The notes: a model not told the origin generated them from the sequence alone. 64,000 nt of DNA from Gammaproteobacteria bacterium (GCA_028279365.1 JANQNX010000009.1:186001-250000); one strand, 5' to 3'. Positions 20,462 through 30,399 are shown, counted from the first letter of the stretch. Made by a program: numbers and translations.

Positions 20462-21382
20462 CTATATATAGCTAAGCCATTTACTATACTGCTCCAGTTT
20501 ACCTTGAACACAGTCGAAGTATTGTTTTTGCAGTGTCTCTGTAATTGGGCCACGTGAGCCATCGCCAATTATCCTTCCGTCTAGCTCTCGGATCGGCGTG
20601 ACCTCTGCTGCCGTTCCGGTAAAAAAAGCCTCGTCAGCAACATATACTTCATCGCGCGTGATTCGTTTTTCTTTTACCTCAAGGCCGTGTTCTTTACAGA
20701 ATTGCATAATCGTCTCTCTAGTGATCCCCTCCAGCGCAGAGGTTAAATCAGGCGTATAGATTACGCCTTTGCGGACGATAAATATATTCTCGCCGCTGCC
20801 CTCAGCGACATAACCTTCATTATCTAGCAGTAGAGCTTCATCGTAGCCACATGACAGTGCTTCTTGCAGGGCCAGCATGGAATTCATGTAGTTCCCGTTG
20901 GCTTTTGCCTTGCACATGGTGATGTTGACATGGTGTCGTGTATACGACGAAGTTTTGATACGGATACCTTTTTCCAGGCCGTCTGTTCCCAGATAGGAAC
21001 CCCATGGCCAAGCAGCGATCATGACATGTACTTTCAAGTTGTCTGCTCTCAAGCCCATGCCTTCTGAACCATAAAAGCACATTGGCCTGATATAAGCGCT
21101 ATCCAGCTCATTTTTTTTGACCGTCTGTAGACATGCATTATTAATCGCGTCTTTATCAAACGGCATTGGTATGGCCAGTATATGCGCCGAACCAAATAAT
21201 CGATCAGTATGTTCATTGAGTCGAAAGATAGCTGTGCCGTTTTCGGTCTGGTAGGCACGAACGCCCTCAAATACACCCATACCATAGTGTAAGGTGTGCG
21301 TTAGTACATGCGTCTTTGCTTCACGCCAGGGTACAAACTCACCGTCCAGCCAGATGTGACCATCACGATCATTCATAGTCAT
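20462..21382 (-). CDS. ilvE: Branched-chain amino acid aminotransferase
   Basis: PLP fold-type IV transaminase that makes or degrades leucine, isoleucine and valine with glutamate/2-oxoglutarate. The 306-aa protein shows the entry motif LHYGMGVFEGVRAY, the PLP lysine at about K160 in CKAKANGNYMNS, and the phosphate-binding EGSGENIFIVRKG. Two in-frame ATGs (21382 and 21376) are possible. First gene of the minus-strand run that leads into the lipopolysaccharide genes. A 156-bp gap separates it from the divergent rhodanese gene. Confidence 0.95.
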   Translation of the reverse strand: MTMNDRDGHIWLDGEFVPWREAKTHVLTHTLHYGMGVFEGVRAYQTENGTAIFRLNEHTDRLFGSAHILAIPMPFDKDAINNACLQTVKKNELDSAYIRPMCFYGSEGMGLRADNLKVHVMIAAWPWGSYLGTDGLEKGIRIKTSSYTRHHVNITMCKAKANGNYMNSMLALQEALSCGYDEALLLDNEGYVAEGSGENIFIVRKGVIYTPDLTSALEGITRETIMQFCKEHGLEVKEKRITRDEVYVADEAFFTGTAAEVTPIRELDGRIIGDGSRGPITETLQKQYFDCVQGKLEQYSKWLSYI

Positions 21383-21538
21383 TTCAGTTTTCCATTCATT
21401 ATTTTGTTTTGCTGGCGAATTCTACCAGATAATAGACAATCAGCCGTAATAGTCATAGTCAGCCTGGTTCACCATCGCTATACTGCCTAGCAAATTATTT
21501 ATAACCCGAAATTTATTCCTCTATACTGAGACTGAATA

Positions 21539-21949
21539 GTGAAAGAACTGGCTCCTCCGCAAGCTTATGAGTTACTGAAGTCTAATACTGATGCCGTGTT
21601 AGTTGATGTGCGTAGCACGATGGAATATGAGTATGTCGGTCATCCTGTTGATGCAATTCATATTGCCATTAAAGAACCCCCGGACTGGGAGACCGACCCC
21701 GGTTTCCCGGAAGCAGTCAAACAAACCTTAAATCAGGTTCGACCGGATAGTGACATTGAAAGTTTGCCGATACTGCTGCTGTGTCGTAGCGGTAAACGTT
21801 CCGAACTCGCGGCCCAGTTACTGGAGCAAGCCGGTTTTGAGGAAACCTACAATATTCTCGATGGATTTGAAGGCGATAAAAACGATAAAGGACACAGGAA
21901 TAGCGTTAGCGGTTGGCGTTTTCATCAACTACCCTGGGAACAATCCTGA
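21539..21949 (+). CDS. Rhodanese-like domain protein
   Basis: Single rhodanese domain, 136 aa. The N-terminal sequence ELAPPQAYELLKSNTDAVLVDVRS and the active-site loop CRSGKRS with cysteine 82 are intact, so it can carry a persulfide. The family moves sulfur from thiosulfate or other donors, but the natural substrate is unknown. The start is GTG 21539. Twenty-seven bases downstream begins a membrane C13 peptidase in the same direction, suggesting joint transcription. Confidence 0.88.
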   Translation: MKELAPPQAYELLKSNTDAVLVDVRSTMEYEYVGHPVDAIHIAIKEPPDWETDPGFPEAVKQTLNQVRPDSDIESLPILLLCRSGKRSELAAQLLEQAGFEETYNILDGFEGDKNDKGHRNSVSGWRFHQLPWEQS

Positions 21950-21976
21950 AGCGTTGCTCAGTATAGTAAGGATGCT

Positions 21977-23407
21977 ATGCGGCAACTGACACAGCTGGTT
22001 GAAAATATTCTGGCCGGCACGCGTGCGGCAAGTTTCTTAAAATTTCATTTGTGGTCATTTAAGGCAGGGTTTGCTCAGGTTTTTATACTGTTTGGTGTCT
22101 CTGTTTTTTTAACGTTTATCCATGACTATGTCAGCACTCTGCCTGACAACCAGTTTAACCCCCTGTCTCTTGGTCATCAGGGCCTGTTGTACCTGCTGTT
22201 TTTTTTCAGCCTGTTAATCGTTGCAGCGTGTAATCGGCGTCTACAACATATCGACAAGCTTGTTGTCATGTTGTTATCAATTGTGCCGGTCATCTGGCTG
22301 GGAACGCTTGGCTTAATCTACTTGATGAAATTGCAGCATTGGTTAAGTGAGTATCAAGCAAGCTGGCTGGTGTTTGTGGTTTATGTCAGCTGGTATGTAA
22401 TTGTTGTTTTTCGTTTGTTTCGAAGGTTTTTTTATATTTCGAACATGCCGGCGCTTGGCTGGGTGGTGTTCTACGCGGTGATTAACTTTGCCCCCATAAT
22501 ATGGTTACCGGGACAGCCGATCTGGTTAAGTAAGTATGTGCCTGAGTATCGTCCTACGGTTGAACCCATTGATATTGAGGCGGTTTATCACGATCAGGAA
22601 CGCCTGATGGATAACATTCAGAATACTATCCTGAACGAAAATCATGAAAGAACAGATGTCTATTTTGTCGGCTTTGCCGGTCATGCAACTGAAGATGTGT
22701 TCATGAATGAAGTCGTTTCAGCTGCCAATATCGTTAAAGATCGTTTCAGTGCTTATGGGAAAACGGCACTGTTAATTAATAATCGCGACAGCATTGATCA
22801 ATACCCATTGGCGAACCGCTTTAACCTCCGACGTCTGTTAATGACAGTATCGGAACGCATGGATCGTGAAAACGATATTTTATTTCTGTTTCTCAGTTCC
22901 CATGGCAGTGAAGATCACCAGCTTTCTACTGCGTTTCCGAGGTTCAGACTCAAGGATATTACGCCTGACATGCTTAAATCCCGGCTGGATGCCTCTGGGA
23001 TTAAATGGAAAATTATTGTTATTTCTGCTTGTTACTCAGGTGGTTTTATTGATGCGTTGTCTGATGCCGGCACCTTGATAATTACGGCGGCAAGACCGGA
23101 CAGAAATTCATTTGGCTGTGGTCATGATGGTAACTATACCTTTTTTGGCGAGGCTTACTTTGAGCAGGGCATTAAACAGCAATTAGGCTTGATTGATGCG
23201 TTTGAAGCGGCTAAAGCAGCCATCTATGAAAAAGAACAGGCAGAGTCATTTACACATTCGGAACCGCAAATCTATATCGGTGAGGAAATTGAAGTCAAAC
23301 TGGAACAGCTTGAACAGGAACTCAGACAATACAATAACAATAACTGGGCAACATCAACTCAGGGTTTGCTGACAGATTCATCCGCTTTGTCGACAGCCAC
23401 TGATTGA
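21977..23407 (+). CDS. Membrane-anchored C13 (legumain-like) peptidase
   Basis: 476-aa protein. The first 180 residues form about five hydrophobic helices (roughly 30-50, 66-85, 93-118, 128-150, 158-178). The rest is a caspase-fold domain of peptidase family C13, with catalytic histidine 309 in FLSSHGSED and cysteine 352 in ISACYSGGF. Legumains cleave after Asn/Asp; the specificity here is unknown. The start ATG follows TAAGGA. The end overlaps the convergent tatC by 49 bp, and the C-terminal region is glutamate/glutamine rich (EEIEVKLEQLEQELRQY). Confidence 0.85.
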   Translation: MRQLTQLVENILAGTRAASFLKFHLWSFKAGFAQVFILFGVSVFLTFIHDYVSTLPDNQFNPLSLGHQGLLYLLFFFSLLIVAACNRRLQHIDKLVVMLLSIVPVIWLGTLGLIYLMKLQHWLSEYQASWLVFVVYVSWYVIVVFRLFRRFFYISNMPALGWVVFYAVINFAPIIWLPGQPIWLSKYVPEYRPTVEPIDIEAVYHDQERLMDNIQNTILNENHERTDVYFVGFAGHATEDVFMNEVVSAANIVKDRFSAYGKTALLINNRDSIDQYPLANRFNLRRLLMTVSERMDRENDILFLFLSSHGSEDHQLSTAFPRFRLKDITPDMLKSRLDASGIKWKIIVISACYSGGFIDALSDAGTLIITAARPDRNSFGCGHDGNYTFFGEAYFEQGIKQQLGLIDAFEAAKAAIYEKEQAESFTHSEPQIYIGEEIEVKLEQLEQELRQYNNNNWATSTQGLLTDSSALSTATD

Positions 23408-24123
23408 TTGCGACCCAGTAATAGACCGATTTCAAATAATATCCAGATTGGAACCGCCAACATCATTTGCGAGATCACATCGGGCGGGGTTAACAGCATG
23501 CCGGCAACAAACGCAGACAAAATAACATAGGGTCGGTTTGCCGCGAGTTTTTCCACACTAATAAAACCGGAACGAATTAAAATATAAGTTGCTACCGGTA
23601 TTTCAAAGGCCACACCAAATGCAAAAAACAGTTTTAAAATAAAATTCAGGTAATGATTAATATCCGTCATGATTTGTACGCCGGTAGGCGCTGTTGCAGT
23701 CAGAAAAGCAAATAGCAATGGAAATACCGCGAAGTGCGCAAATGCGATACCCAGATAAAACAGACTGATGCTGCTTAATAATAACGGTATGGCTGTTTGT
23801 CTCTCGTTTTCATACAGTCCCGGCGTAATAAAGCGCCAGATATGAAAAAACAGATAGGGTATTGCCAGAAAAATAGCGGTAAACAAGGTCAGTTTAAACG
23901 GAGTAAGAAAAGGTGAAGCGACTTCAGTCGCGATCATGCTGCTGCCTTCCGGGAGTTTTTCCAGCAAGGGTGACGCAATGAATTCATAGATCAGGTTTGC
24001 AAACGGCAGTAGCAACAAAAAAATAATGGCGACAAAGATTAGCGATTTGATGATCCGGGAACGAAGTTCGATCAGGTGATCGACGAGTGGTTGTTCCTGA
24101 TCATGTTCCGGGCTATTTGACAT
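23359..24123 (-). CDS. tatC: Sec-independent protein translocase TatC
   Basis: Six-helix core of the twin-arginine translocase, the receptor for folded-protein signal peptides. It has the conserved N-terminal HLIELRSRIIKSL, the loop SPFLTPFKLTLFTAIFLAIPY, FITPGLYENER and the FAFGVAFEIPV segment with the functional glutamate. Length 254 aa is normal. Last gene of tatA-tatB-tatC, 19 bp after tatB. Its 3' end overlaps the C13 peptidase gene. Confidence 0.97.
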   Translation of the reverse strand: MSNSPEHDQEQPLVDHLIELRSRIIKSLIFVAIIFLLLLPFANLIYEFIASPLLEKLPEGSSMIATEVASPFLTPFKLTLFTAIFLAIPYLFFHIWRFITPGLYENERQTAIPLLLSSISLFYLGIAFAHFAVFPLLFAFLTATAPTGVQIMTDINHYLNFILKLFFAFGVAFEIPVATYILIRSGFISVEKLAANRPYVILSAFVAGMLLTPPDVISQMMLAVPIWILFEIGLLLGRNQSVAVDKADESVSKP

Positions 24124-24142
24124 AGAACCATCGATGACGAAG

Positions 24143-24415
24143 TTATACCCCGTCGCTTTTGTTTGTGTCTTTAATCATCTGGTCGGGTGCCTGTTTCATC
24201 AGATTTTCAACATGGTCAATGTTTTGTTGAAGCTCGGTCATCTCATCGAGTTCCAGTTCTTTTTCCAGTTCTCGGCGGGTGTTGTGAATAAAGCGTTTAA
24301 GTCGATGGATAAAACGGCCGGCGTCTTTTGCGACTTGTGGTAAGCGTTCAGGGCCAACGATGAGTAGTGCAATGATGGCGAGAGTGACCAGCTCCCAGAA
24401 ACCAATATCGAACAT
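24143..24415 (-). CDS. tatB: Sec-independent protein translocase TatB
   Basis: 90-aa Tat subunit with the diagnostic start MFDIGFWELVTLAIIALLIV, one membrane helix, then the amphipathic helix GPERLPQVAKDAGRFI. The glutamate after the initial FDIGF and the GPERLP hinge separate it from TatA. The polar tail is short and charged. It lies between tatA and tatC. Confidence 0.95.
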   Translation of the reverse strand: MFDIGFWELVTLAIIALLIVGPERLPQVAKDAGRFIHRLKRFIHNTRRELEKELELDEMTELQQNIDHVENLMKQAPDQMIKDTNKSDGV

Positions 24416-24436
24416 GAGAAGATAGGCTCGAGACGA

Positions 24437-24670
24437 TTATTTATCCGCTTTTTCCTGTTCAGGCTGTATTTCGCCCTCAATCACCTGCCCATCGGTCGAT
24501 TCATTGGTGTCTGCGGACAACGGCTGTGCGTCTTCATTATCGGAGACTGCGCTCCGAAAGCCTTTAACTGCGCTGCCCAAGTCGCTACCCATATTGCGTA
24601 ACTTTTTTGTGCCGAATAACAATGCAACGATTAATAGTAGTATTAGTAATTCAGAGACGCCAAAACCCAT
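24437..24670 (-). CDS. tatA: Sec-independent protein translocase TatA
   Basis: 77-aa pore-forming Tat subunit: one membrane helix ([15 protein letters not shown]) followed by the hinge and amphipathic helix [19 protein letters not shown], then an acidic tail. The FGTKKL hinge is typical of TatA. It is 84 bp downstream of hisE, and this his-tat arrangement is common in pseudomonad-like gammaproteobacteria. Confidence 0.95.
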   Translation of the reverse strand: MGFGVSELLILLLIVALLFGTKKLRNMGSDLGSAVKGFRSAVSDNEDAQPLSADTNESTDGQVIEGEIQPEQEKADK

Positions 24671-24754
24671 CTCGATTCTCCGCTTAAAATAATATGTTTG
24701 ATAATAGTTGAAGTTATTGCTGAACTACAGCGCCAAGATATGGATGACTTAGCA

Positions 24755-25078
24755 CTATTGTTTGTTTCGATTAGCTTTTTCTTCAAGGCCGGATAAACCA
24801 AAGCGTTTTTTGAGCTCGTTGCGGACATCATCTACATCCAGGCCATGCTGTTTAAGCAGAACCATGCAATGAAACCATAAGTCAGCAATTTCGTGAACAA
24901 TATCGCCATTATGACCGGATTTAGAAGCAATTATAACCTCGATCGATTCTTCGCCGACTTTCTTCAGGATGCTGTCCAGGCCCTCCTGAAACAGGTTTGC
25001 TGTGTATGAATGTTCTGCGTCTGCGGTTTTTCGCTGTTCGAGCAATTGATCCAGTTCAGCAAGAATATCGTTTTGCAT
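24755..25078 (-). CDS. hisE: Phosphoribosyl-ATP diphosphatase
   Basis: Second step of histidine synthesis: hydrolyses phosphoribosyl-ATP to phosphoribosyl-AMP. The 107-aa MazG-like helical protein shows KKVGEESIEVIIASKSG and the metal-binding EIADLWFHCMVLL. It is encoded separately from hisI (in E. coli they are fused). It lies 16 bp after hisI and closes the his part of the run. Confidence 0.95.
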   Translation of the reverse strand: MQNDILAELDQLLEQRKTADAEHSYTANLFQEGLDSILKKVGEESIEVIIASKSGHNGDIVHEIADLWFHCMVLLKQHGLDVDDVRNELKKRFGLSGLEEKANRNKQ

Positions 25079-25094
25079 AAGGTCTCTATGTCGT

Positions 25095-25478
25095 TTATTT
25101 GTATATCTCGTCAGGATTCTTTATCACTGGCTCGCTAATCTGCCATTCTTGATTATTCAGTTTTTGATAAAAGCAGTGCACTCTGCCAGTATGACAGGCA
25201 ATACCGCCAAGCTGAATAACTTCCAACAACAGCGTGTCATTATCGCAGTCTAGCGCAATCGATTTAACCTGCTGACTGTGACCCGATGTTTCACCTTTGG
25301 TCCATAGCGACTGCCTGGAACGCGACCAGTATGTCGCCAGACCGCTATTGCAGGTTTTTTCCAATGACTCCCTGTTCATCCAGGCATGCATTAATACTTG
25401 TTTGCTGGAGGCATCTTGCACAACCACCGGCACCAAGCCTTGATCATTCCACTTTATCTGATCTAACCAGTTGTCCAT
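25095..25478 (-). CDS. hisI: Phosphoribosyl-AMP cyclohydrolase
   Basis: Third step of histidine synthesis: opens the adenine ring of phosphoribosyl-AMP. The metal-binding DCDNDTLLL and the zinc-ligand cysteine region [14 protein letters not shown] are intact. [12 protein letters not shown] and [17 protein letters not shown] are also diagnostic. 127 aa, a free-standing enzyme, 3 bp after hisF. Confidence 0.96.
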   Translation of the reverse strand: MDNWLDQIKWNDQGLVPVVVQDASSKQVLMHAWMNRESLEKTCNSGLATYWSRSRQSLWTKGETSGHSQQVKSIALDCDNDTLLLEVIQLGGIACHTGRVHCFYQKLNNQEWQISEPVIKNPDEIYK

Positions 25479-25481
25479 CGT

Positions 25482-26249
25482 TTACAGGCGCACCTCGATT
25501 TGTTGTTTCGCCATAAACTTTTTAGCTTCATTGACGCTATGCTCACCGAAATGAAAAATACTTGCTGCCAGCACGGCATCCGCTTCACCCTTGCTGATGC
25601 CATCGGCCAGATGTTGCAGGTTGCCCACGCCACCTGAAGCGATGACTGGAATACTTACAGCTTCAGCCACGGAACGGGTCAGATCAATATCAAACCCTTT
25701 TTTGGTGCCATCGCGATCCATGCTGGTAAGTAAAATTTCACCTGCCCCATATTGCTCCATTTTTTTTGCCCAGTCGATGACATCGAGTTCGGTAGCGTTT
25801 CTGCCACCATGTGTGAAAACTTCCCATTGCTGGGATTTATCATTAACTTGCTTGGCATCAATTGCCACGACGATACATTGTGAGCCGAACTTTTCCGATG
25901 CACGGTGTACGAATTCAGGATCCTTTACTGCTGCGGTGTTGATGCTGACTTTGTCAGCACCGGCATTTAGCATGCGCTGAATATCGTCGACATGCCGAAT
26001 GCCGCCACCGACCGTGAGTGGAATAAATACCTGGCTGGCAACATCCTCGACCACATGGACAATTGTCTCTCTGTCATCACTGCTGGCAGTGATATCGAGG
26101 AAGGTAATTTCGTCGGCACCTTGCTGGTCATAACGCTGCGCCACTTCCACCGGGTCACCAGCATCTTTGATATCGATAAAACGAACGCCCTTGACTACCC
26201 GCCCGTTATCAACATCCAGGCAGGGTATGATGCGTTTTGCGAGACCCAT
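25482..26249 (-). CDS. hisF: Imidazole glycerol phosphate synthase, cyclase subunit
   Basis: TIM-barrel cyclase that uses ammonia delivered by HisH to form imidazole glycerol phosphate and AICAR. Catalytic D11 lies in [15 protein letters not shown], and the second catalytic aspartate is in the [14 protein letters not shown] segment. Phosphate loops GGGIRHVDD and [11 protein letters not shown] are present. The ATG overlaps the hisA stop (TAATG). hisH is not adjacent and lies outside the window. Confidence 0.97.
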   Translation of the reverse strand: MGLAKRIIPCLDVDNGRVVKGVRFIDIKDAGDPVEVAQRYDQQGADEITFLDITASSDDRETIVHVVEDVASQVFIPLTVGGGIRHVDDIQRMLNAGADKVSINTAAVKDPEFVHRASEKFGSQCIVVAIDAKQVNDKSQQWEVFTHGGRNATELDVIDWAKKMEQYGAGEILLTSMDRDGTKKGFDIDLTRSVAEAVSIPVIASGGVGNLQHLADGISKGEADAVLAASIFHFGEHSVNEAKKFMAKQQIEVRL

Positions 26250-26998
26250 TATTCGGGTTCGTAGGTGCAGGCCTGGTCGGCGTACTGTTGCGCTTCAGCA
26301 AAATCAAGCTTGCCTTCATAAATAGCGCGACCAGTGATGGCGCCAAAGATACCTTCTTCGCCTGCTTCACATAAGGCTTTGATATCTTCCATATCACTGA
26401 TGCCGCCGGAAGCGATAACCGGAATAGTAATGTTTTGGCAGATGTCTACGGTGGCTTTTACATTGACGTTGTTCAACATGCCGTCTCGACCAATGTCGGT
26501 AAAAATGATGGCGGCGACACCTTCTTCCTCAAAACGCTGTGCCATGTCATTTGCGTCATGATGAGATAGCTTGGACCAGCCATTAGTTGCCAGCTTGCCA
26601 TTTTTCGCATCAAGTCCAACGATAATGTGGCCCGGAAATTCGAGACACACATCGGAAACAAAATGCGGCGTAGTGACCGCGCGGGTGCCGATAATGACAA
26701 ACGATACGCCCACATCAAGATAAGTTTGTATTGAATCTTCATCACGGATACCGCCGCCAACCTGCAGTGGTACATCAGGGTGCGCTTCAGCAATCGCATG
26801 TACCACATCGGCGTTACTGGGTCGCCCATTAACCGCGCCATCAAGATCGACAATATGCAAGCGTCTTGCGCCTGCCTCTACCCAACGGTCGGCCATCGCA
26901 ACCGGGTCATCGGAGTAGACGGTTTCCTTGTTCATGTCGCCTTGACTCAGGCGCACACATTTTCCATTTTTTATATCAATTGCGGGAATGATTAACAT
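26249..26998 (-). CDS. hisA: ProFAR isomerase
   Basis: TIM-barrel isomerase (1-(5-phosphoribosyl)-5-[(5-phosphoribosylamino)methylideneamino]imidazole-4-carboxamide isomerase) preceding HisF. Catalytic D8 is in [15 protein letters not shown] and the second aspartate is in [13 protein letters not shown]. Length 249 aa is normal. First gene of hisAFIE-tatABC. The usual upstream hisB and hisH are absent; polA ends 142 bp upstream. Confidence 0.96.
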   Translation of the reverse strand: MLIIPAIDIKNGKCVRLSQGDMNKETVYSDDPVAMADRWVEAGARRLHIVDLDGAVNGRPSNADVVHAIAEAHPDVPLQVGGGIRDEDSIQTYLDVGVSFVIIGTRAVTTPHFVSDVCLEFPGHIIVGLDAKNGKLATNGWSKLSHHDANDMAQRFEEEGVAAIIFTDIGRDGMLNNVNVKATVDICQNITIPVIASGGISDMEDIKALCEAGEEGIFGAITGRAIYEGKLDFAEAQQYADQACTYEPE

Positions 26999-27140
26999 AA
27001 CAGCTTACGGCTTGATGGATGGTAAGTATGACGGAATAAGTTAGATACGTGTTTGTTAGTAGTTGTTAATCCGGGTAGTTAAATTATAGGACGATATTCG
27101 ACAGAGAATAAAGCTTTAGTTAACAAAACGGTATTTTTGC

Positions 27141-29864
27141 TCAATGTGCCTCGTCCCAGTTTCTACCACGGCCGATATCCACCTCCAGTGGTACATTTAG
27201 CTTATCATTGTCGGTCATTCTTAGCTTTATTTCCTCACAGAATGAATCCAGCTGTTCATCTGCTACTTCAAACACCAGTTCATCATGGACCTGCATGATC
27301 ATCTTGCCACCGGTTTGATTGTTATTAATCCAGTTATCGATATTAATCATGGCGATTTTAATAATATCAGCCGCCGTACCCTGCATCGGCGCGTTGATCG
27401 CCGTGCGTTCCGCATACTGGCGGCGAGCGGCATTTCTTGAATTAATTTCAGGTAGGTATAACCGACGTCCATAAACCGTCTCCACATAGCCTTTGTCCTT
27501 TGCTGCGGCACGGGTTTCATCCATGAATGTCTTGACGCCGGGATAACGTTCAAAATAGAGGTTTACATAATCCTGGGCTTCACCACGCTGAATGCCCAGT
27601 TGTTTTGCCAGGCCAAAAGCCGACATGCCATAGATTAAGCCGAAATTAATTGCCTTGGCGGCACGTCGCTGTTCTTGTGTGACATCCGGTAGTTCAGTTG
27701 CGAAAACTTCTGCAGCCGTAGTCTGGTGTATATCACGACCCTCGGCAAACGCATTTAGCAGACCTTTATCTTCGGAAAGGTGAGCCATAATGCGCAGCTC
27801 GATTTGCGAATAGTCGGCAGCCACCAGGTTATATCCCTCCGGCGCAATAAAAGCCTGACGAATCTTTCTGCCCTCAGGGGTGCGTATCGGAATGTTTTGC
27901 AGGTTAGGTTCAGACGAGGAAAGCCTGCCGGTAGCCGCTACCGCCTGATGATAGGAGGTATGTACCCTGCCAGTCCTGGCATTAATCATCTGTGGGAGTT
28001 TTTCGGTATAGGTCGAACACAGTTTACTGAGGCTACGATAGTCAAGAATCATCTTCGGCAGTTGATAGTCTTCAGCTAACTCTTGTAATACTGACTCAGC
28101 CGTGGATGGTTGCCCTTTAGGCGTCTTTGCCAAGACCGGCAACTCCATCTTGTCATAAAGGATGTGTTGGATCTGTTTCGGCGAACCGATATTAAATGTC
28201 TCACCGGCCATGTTGTGTGCCTCAGTCTCAATCTCTTGCATGCGTGTCTTTAAGTCATGCGATTGGTTTAGCAACGTAGTGTCGTCGATCATGACGCCGT
28301 TTCTTTCCACCTTGGCCAGCACCGGCAACAATGGCATTTCAATCTCGTTATAGACGGTTTTTAATTCTGCTATTTCATCCAGCTGTCTGGATAAACGTTT
28401 GTGTAGCTTAAGCACAATATCTGCATCTTCGGCGGCATAAGGCGTAGCTTGCTCGATATCGACTTCATTAAACGGAATTTGTTTAGCGCCTTTCCCGGCG
28501 ACGTCTTCATAATGAATCGTGTCTATATTCAGGTACGTCTTTGCCAGTGAGTCCATATCATGTCGGGTCGCGACGCTGTTTAATACGTAGGATGCCAGCA
28601 TGGTGTCGTGCTCAATTCCGTTAAGTGAGATGTCGTGGTTGGCAAACACTTCCTTATCATATTTTAAATTCTGGCCAAGCTTGGAGATGGTGTGATCTTC
28701 GAGTAGCGGCTTAAGTTTTTCCAGTGTGGCATCCAATGGTAGCTGTTTAGGTGCACCTGGATAGCTATGCTGGAGCGGGATATAACAAGCGGTATTTTCT
28801 TCTACCGCAAATGATATGCCGACAATCTCAGCATTCATATACTCGAGACTGGTAGTTTCTGTATCAACCGAAACAAGCTCTGCAGATTTGATTTTGGCAA
28901 TCCAGTCATCAAGCTCCTCTGTTGTCAGGACGGTTTGGTAACTGACCAGCTGCTGCTGGTTGTCCCCATTATCGGTGTCGTGATCGTCTTCAACATGATC
29001 GTCGTAGCTGGTTTGATCCTCCACCTGGCTTAACCAGGTTCTGAAGTTCCAGTACTGGAACATCTTACGCAGGCGCACGTTGTCTGGTTCCTCAATGACC
29101 AGATCTTCTGGATCAAATTCCAGCTCTACATCGTACTTCAAAGTGACTAACTCTCTGGTCAACGGTATTTTTGGCAGAAACTCACGCAGGTTTTCACCGA
29201 CTTTCCCGCCAATATCATCAGCATGATTAACGATCTCATCCAATGACCCGTATTGTTTTAACCATTTGACTGCTGTTTTTGGTCCGACTTTGGGTACACC
29301 CGGGATATTATCGACGCTGTCGCCGACCAGTGTCAGATAATCAATAATGCGTTCGGGAGGGATGCCAAATTTATTTTCAACACCTTCGGGATCAAGATAG
29401 ACATTGCTCATGGTATTAATGAGGTGAATCTTGTCATTCACCATTTGCGCCAGGTCTTTGTCGCCAGTTGATACGATGGTCTTGATATTTTTCTCGGCGG
29501 CTTTTCTCGACAATGTGGCGATCACATCATCGGCTTCGACACCATTGATGATTAATAAGGGAATACCCATTGCGCGGATAATGTCGTGCAGCGGCTTTAT
29601 TTGAGCGGCAAGGTCATCAGGCATAGGCGGTCGGTTTGCCTTGTATTCTGAATACATTTCGTTACGAAATGTGTCGCCCTTGGCATCAAAGATAATCGCA
29701 AAGTAATCCGGCCCACCCTCGGTCAGATGTGTCTTGATCATGTTAATTACACCATAAATGGCACCGGTGGGCTCGCCGTTTTTATTGCTCAGATTGCGCA
29801 CGGCGTGATAGGCACGAAATAAATAGTAGGAGCCGTCAATAAGGACAAGCGTGTGGTCGGTCAT
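27141..29864 (-). CDS. polA: DNA polymerase I
   Basis: Repair and Okazaki-fragment polymerase, 907 aa with all three activities. The 5' nuclease domain starts TLVLIDGSYYLFRAYHAV. The proofreading domain keeps ExoI VDTETTSLEY and ExoIII YAAEDAD. The polymerase domain has motif A VAADYSQIELRIMAHLS, motif B RRAAKAINFGLIYG and motif C MQVHDELVFEV. An acidic stretch with many Asp/His residues (about residue 295-305) links the nuclease and exonuclease domains. Confidence 0.98.
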   Translation of the reverse strand: MTDHTLVLIDGSYYLFRAYHAVRNLSNKNGEPTGAIYGVINMIKTHLTEGGPDYFAIIFDAKGDTFRNEMYSEYKANRPPMPDDLAAQIKPLHDIIRAMGIPLLIINGVEADDVIATLSRKAAEKNIKTIVSTGDKDLAQMVNDKIHLINTMSNVYLDPEGVENKFGIPPERIIDYLTLVGDSVDNIPGVPKVGPKTAVKWLKQYGSLDEIVNHADDIGGKVGENLREFLPKIPLTRELVTLKYDVELEFDPEDLVIEEPDNVRLRKMFQYWNFRTWLSQVEDQTSYDDHVEDDHDTDNGDNQQQLVSYQTVLTTEELDDWIAKIKSAELVSVDTETTSLEYMNAEIVGISFAVEENTACYIPLQHSYPGAPKQLPLDATLEKLKPLLEDHTISKLGQNLKYDKEVFANHDISLNGIEHDTMLASYVLNSVATRHDMDSLAKTYLNIDTIHYEDVAGKGAKQIPFNEVDIEQATPYAAEDADIVLKLHKRLSRQLDEIAELKTVYNEIEMPLLPVLAKVERNGVMIDDTTLLNQSHDLKTRMQEIETEAHNMAGETFNIGSPKQIQHILYDKMELPVLAKTPKGQPSTAESVLQELAEDYQLPKMILDYRSLSKLCSTYTEKLPQMINARTGRVHTSYHQAVAATGRLSSSEPNLQNIPIRTPEGRKIRQAFIAPEGYNLVAADYSQIELRIMAHLSEDKGLLNAFAEGRDIHQTTAAEVFATELPDVTQEQRRAAKAINFGLIYGMSAFGLAKQLGIQRGEAQDYVNLYFERYPGVKTFMDETRAAAKDKGYVETVYGRRLYLPEINSRNAARRQYAERTAINAPMQGTAADIIKIAMINIDNWINNNQTGGKMIMQVHDELVFEVADEQLDSFCEEIKLRMTDNDKLNVPLEVDIGRGRNWDEAH

Positions 29865-30037
29865 GGTTATTAACTATCAGCGTGGTTTTTACCGATTATG
29901 ACAGTTTCAGGAAAAAAAACCGATACCGCTGATAAGCCGCGCTTTTGTGAATGATGACAGGGTTGACGTTTATCATGCTTCATCTGGCATAAATCAAGTG
30001 GTAAAGTAAACGACCATTACCTGCTAAGGACAGGAAC

Positions 30038-30376
30038 ATGAAATCCATTTTTTTGTTATTCAGTTTATTGGCTATTCCGGCGTTGTGTCTTGCTGATGAT
30101 GACTATCAGGAATTTGATGCTGCGCCCGAGCCGCCTGATTTGCCCGATCCGTTAGTAACCGGTGAAAATATTGAACCGCAGGTGACCATTATCCGCAAGG
30201 ATGACGCTGTCATCGAAGAGTATCGCATTAACGGTTTCTTATACATGGTGAAAGTCACACCTGCGATTGGCCCGTCCTATTACCTGATTGACAAGACCGG
30301 TAACGGTGAACTGGATACGCGCCGGAGCGCGTTGGAAGATGCCTATGTCCCGCAGTGGGTGTTGTTTACCTGGTAA
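30038..30376 (+). CDS. DUF2782 family secreted protein
   Basis: 112-aa protein with a clear signal peptide (MKSIFLLFSLLAIPALCLAD, cleavage after about residue 19). A Pro/Asp-rich segment follows, then the conserved DUF2782 core with VTIIRKDDAVIEEYRINGFLYMVKV and GPSYYLIDKTGNGELD. The family is of unknown function and is typically encoded beside polA in gammaproteobacteria, as here (divergent). AAGGA precedes the ATG. Confidence 0.85.
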   Translation: MKSIFLLFSLLAIPALCLADDDYQEFDAAPEPPDLPDPLVTGENIEPQVTIIRKDDAVIEEYRINGFLYMVKVTPAIGPSYYLIDKTGNGELDTRRSALEDAYVPQWVLFTW

Positions 30377-30399
30377 GTAAAATTTCATTGTTTCACTAG

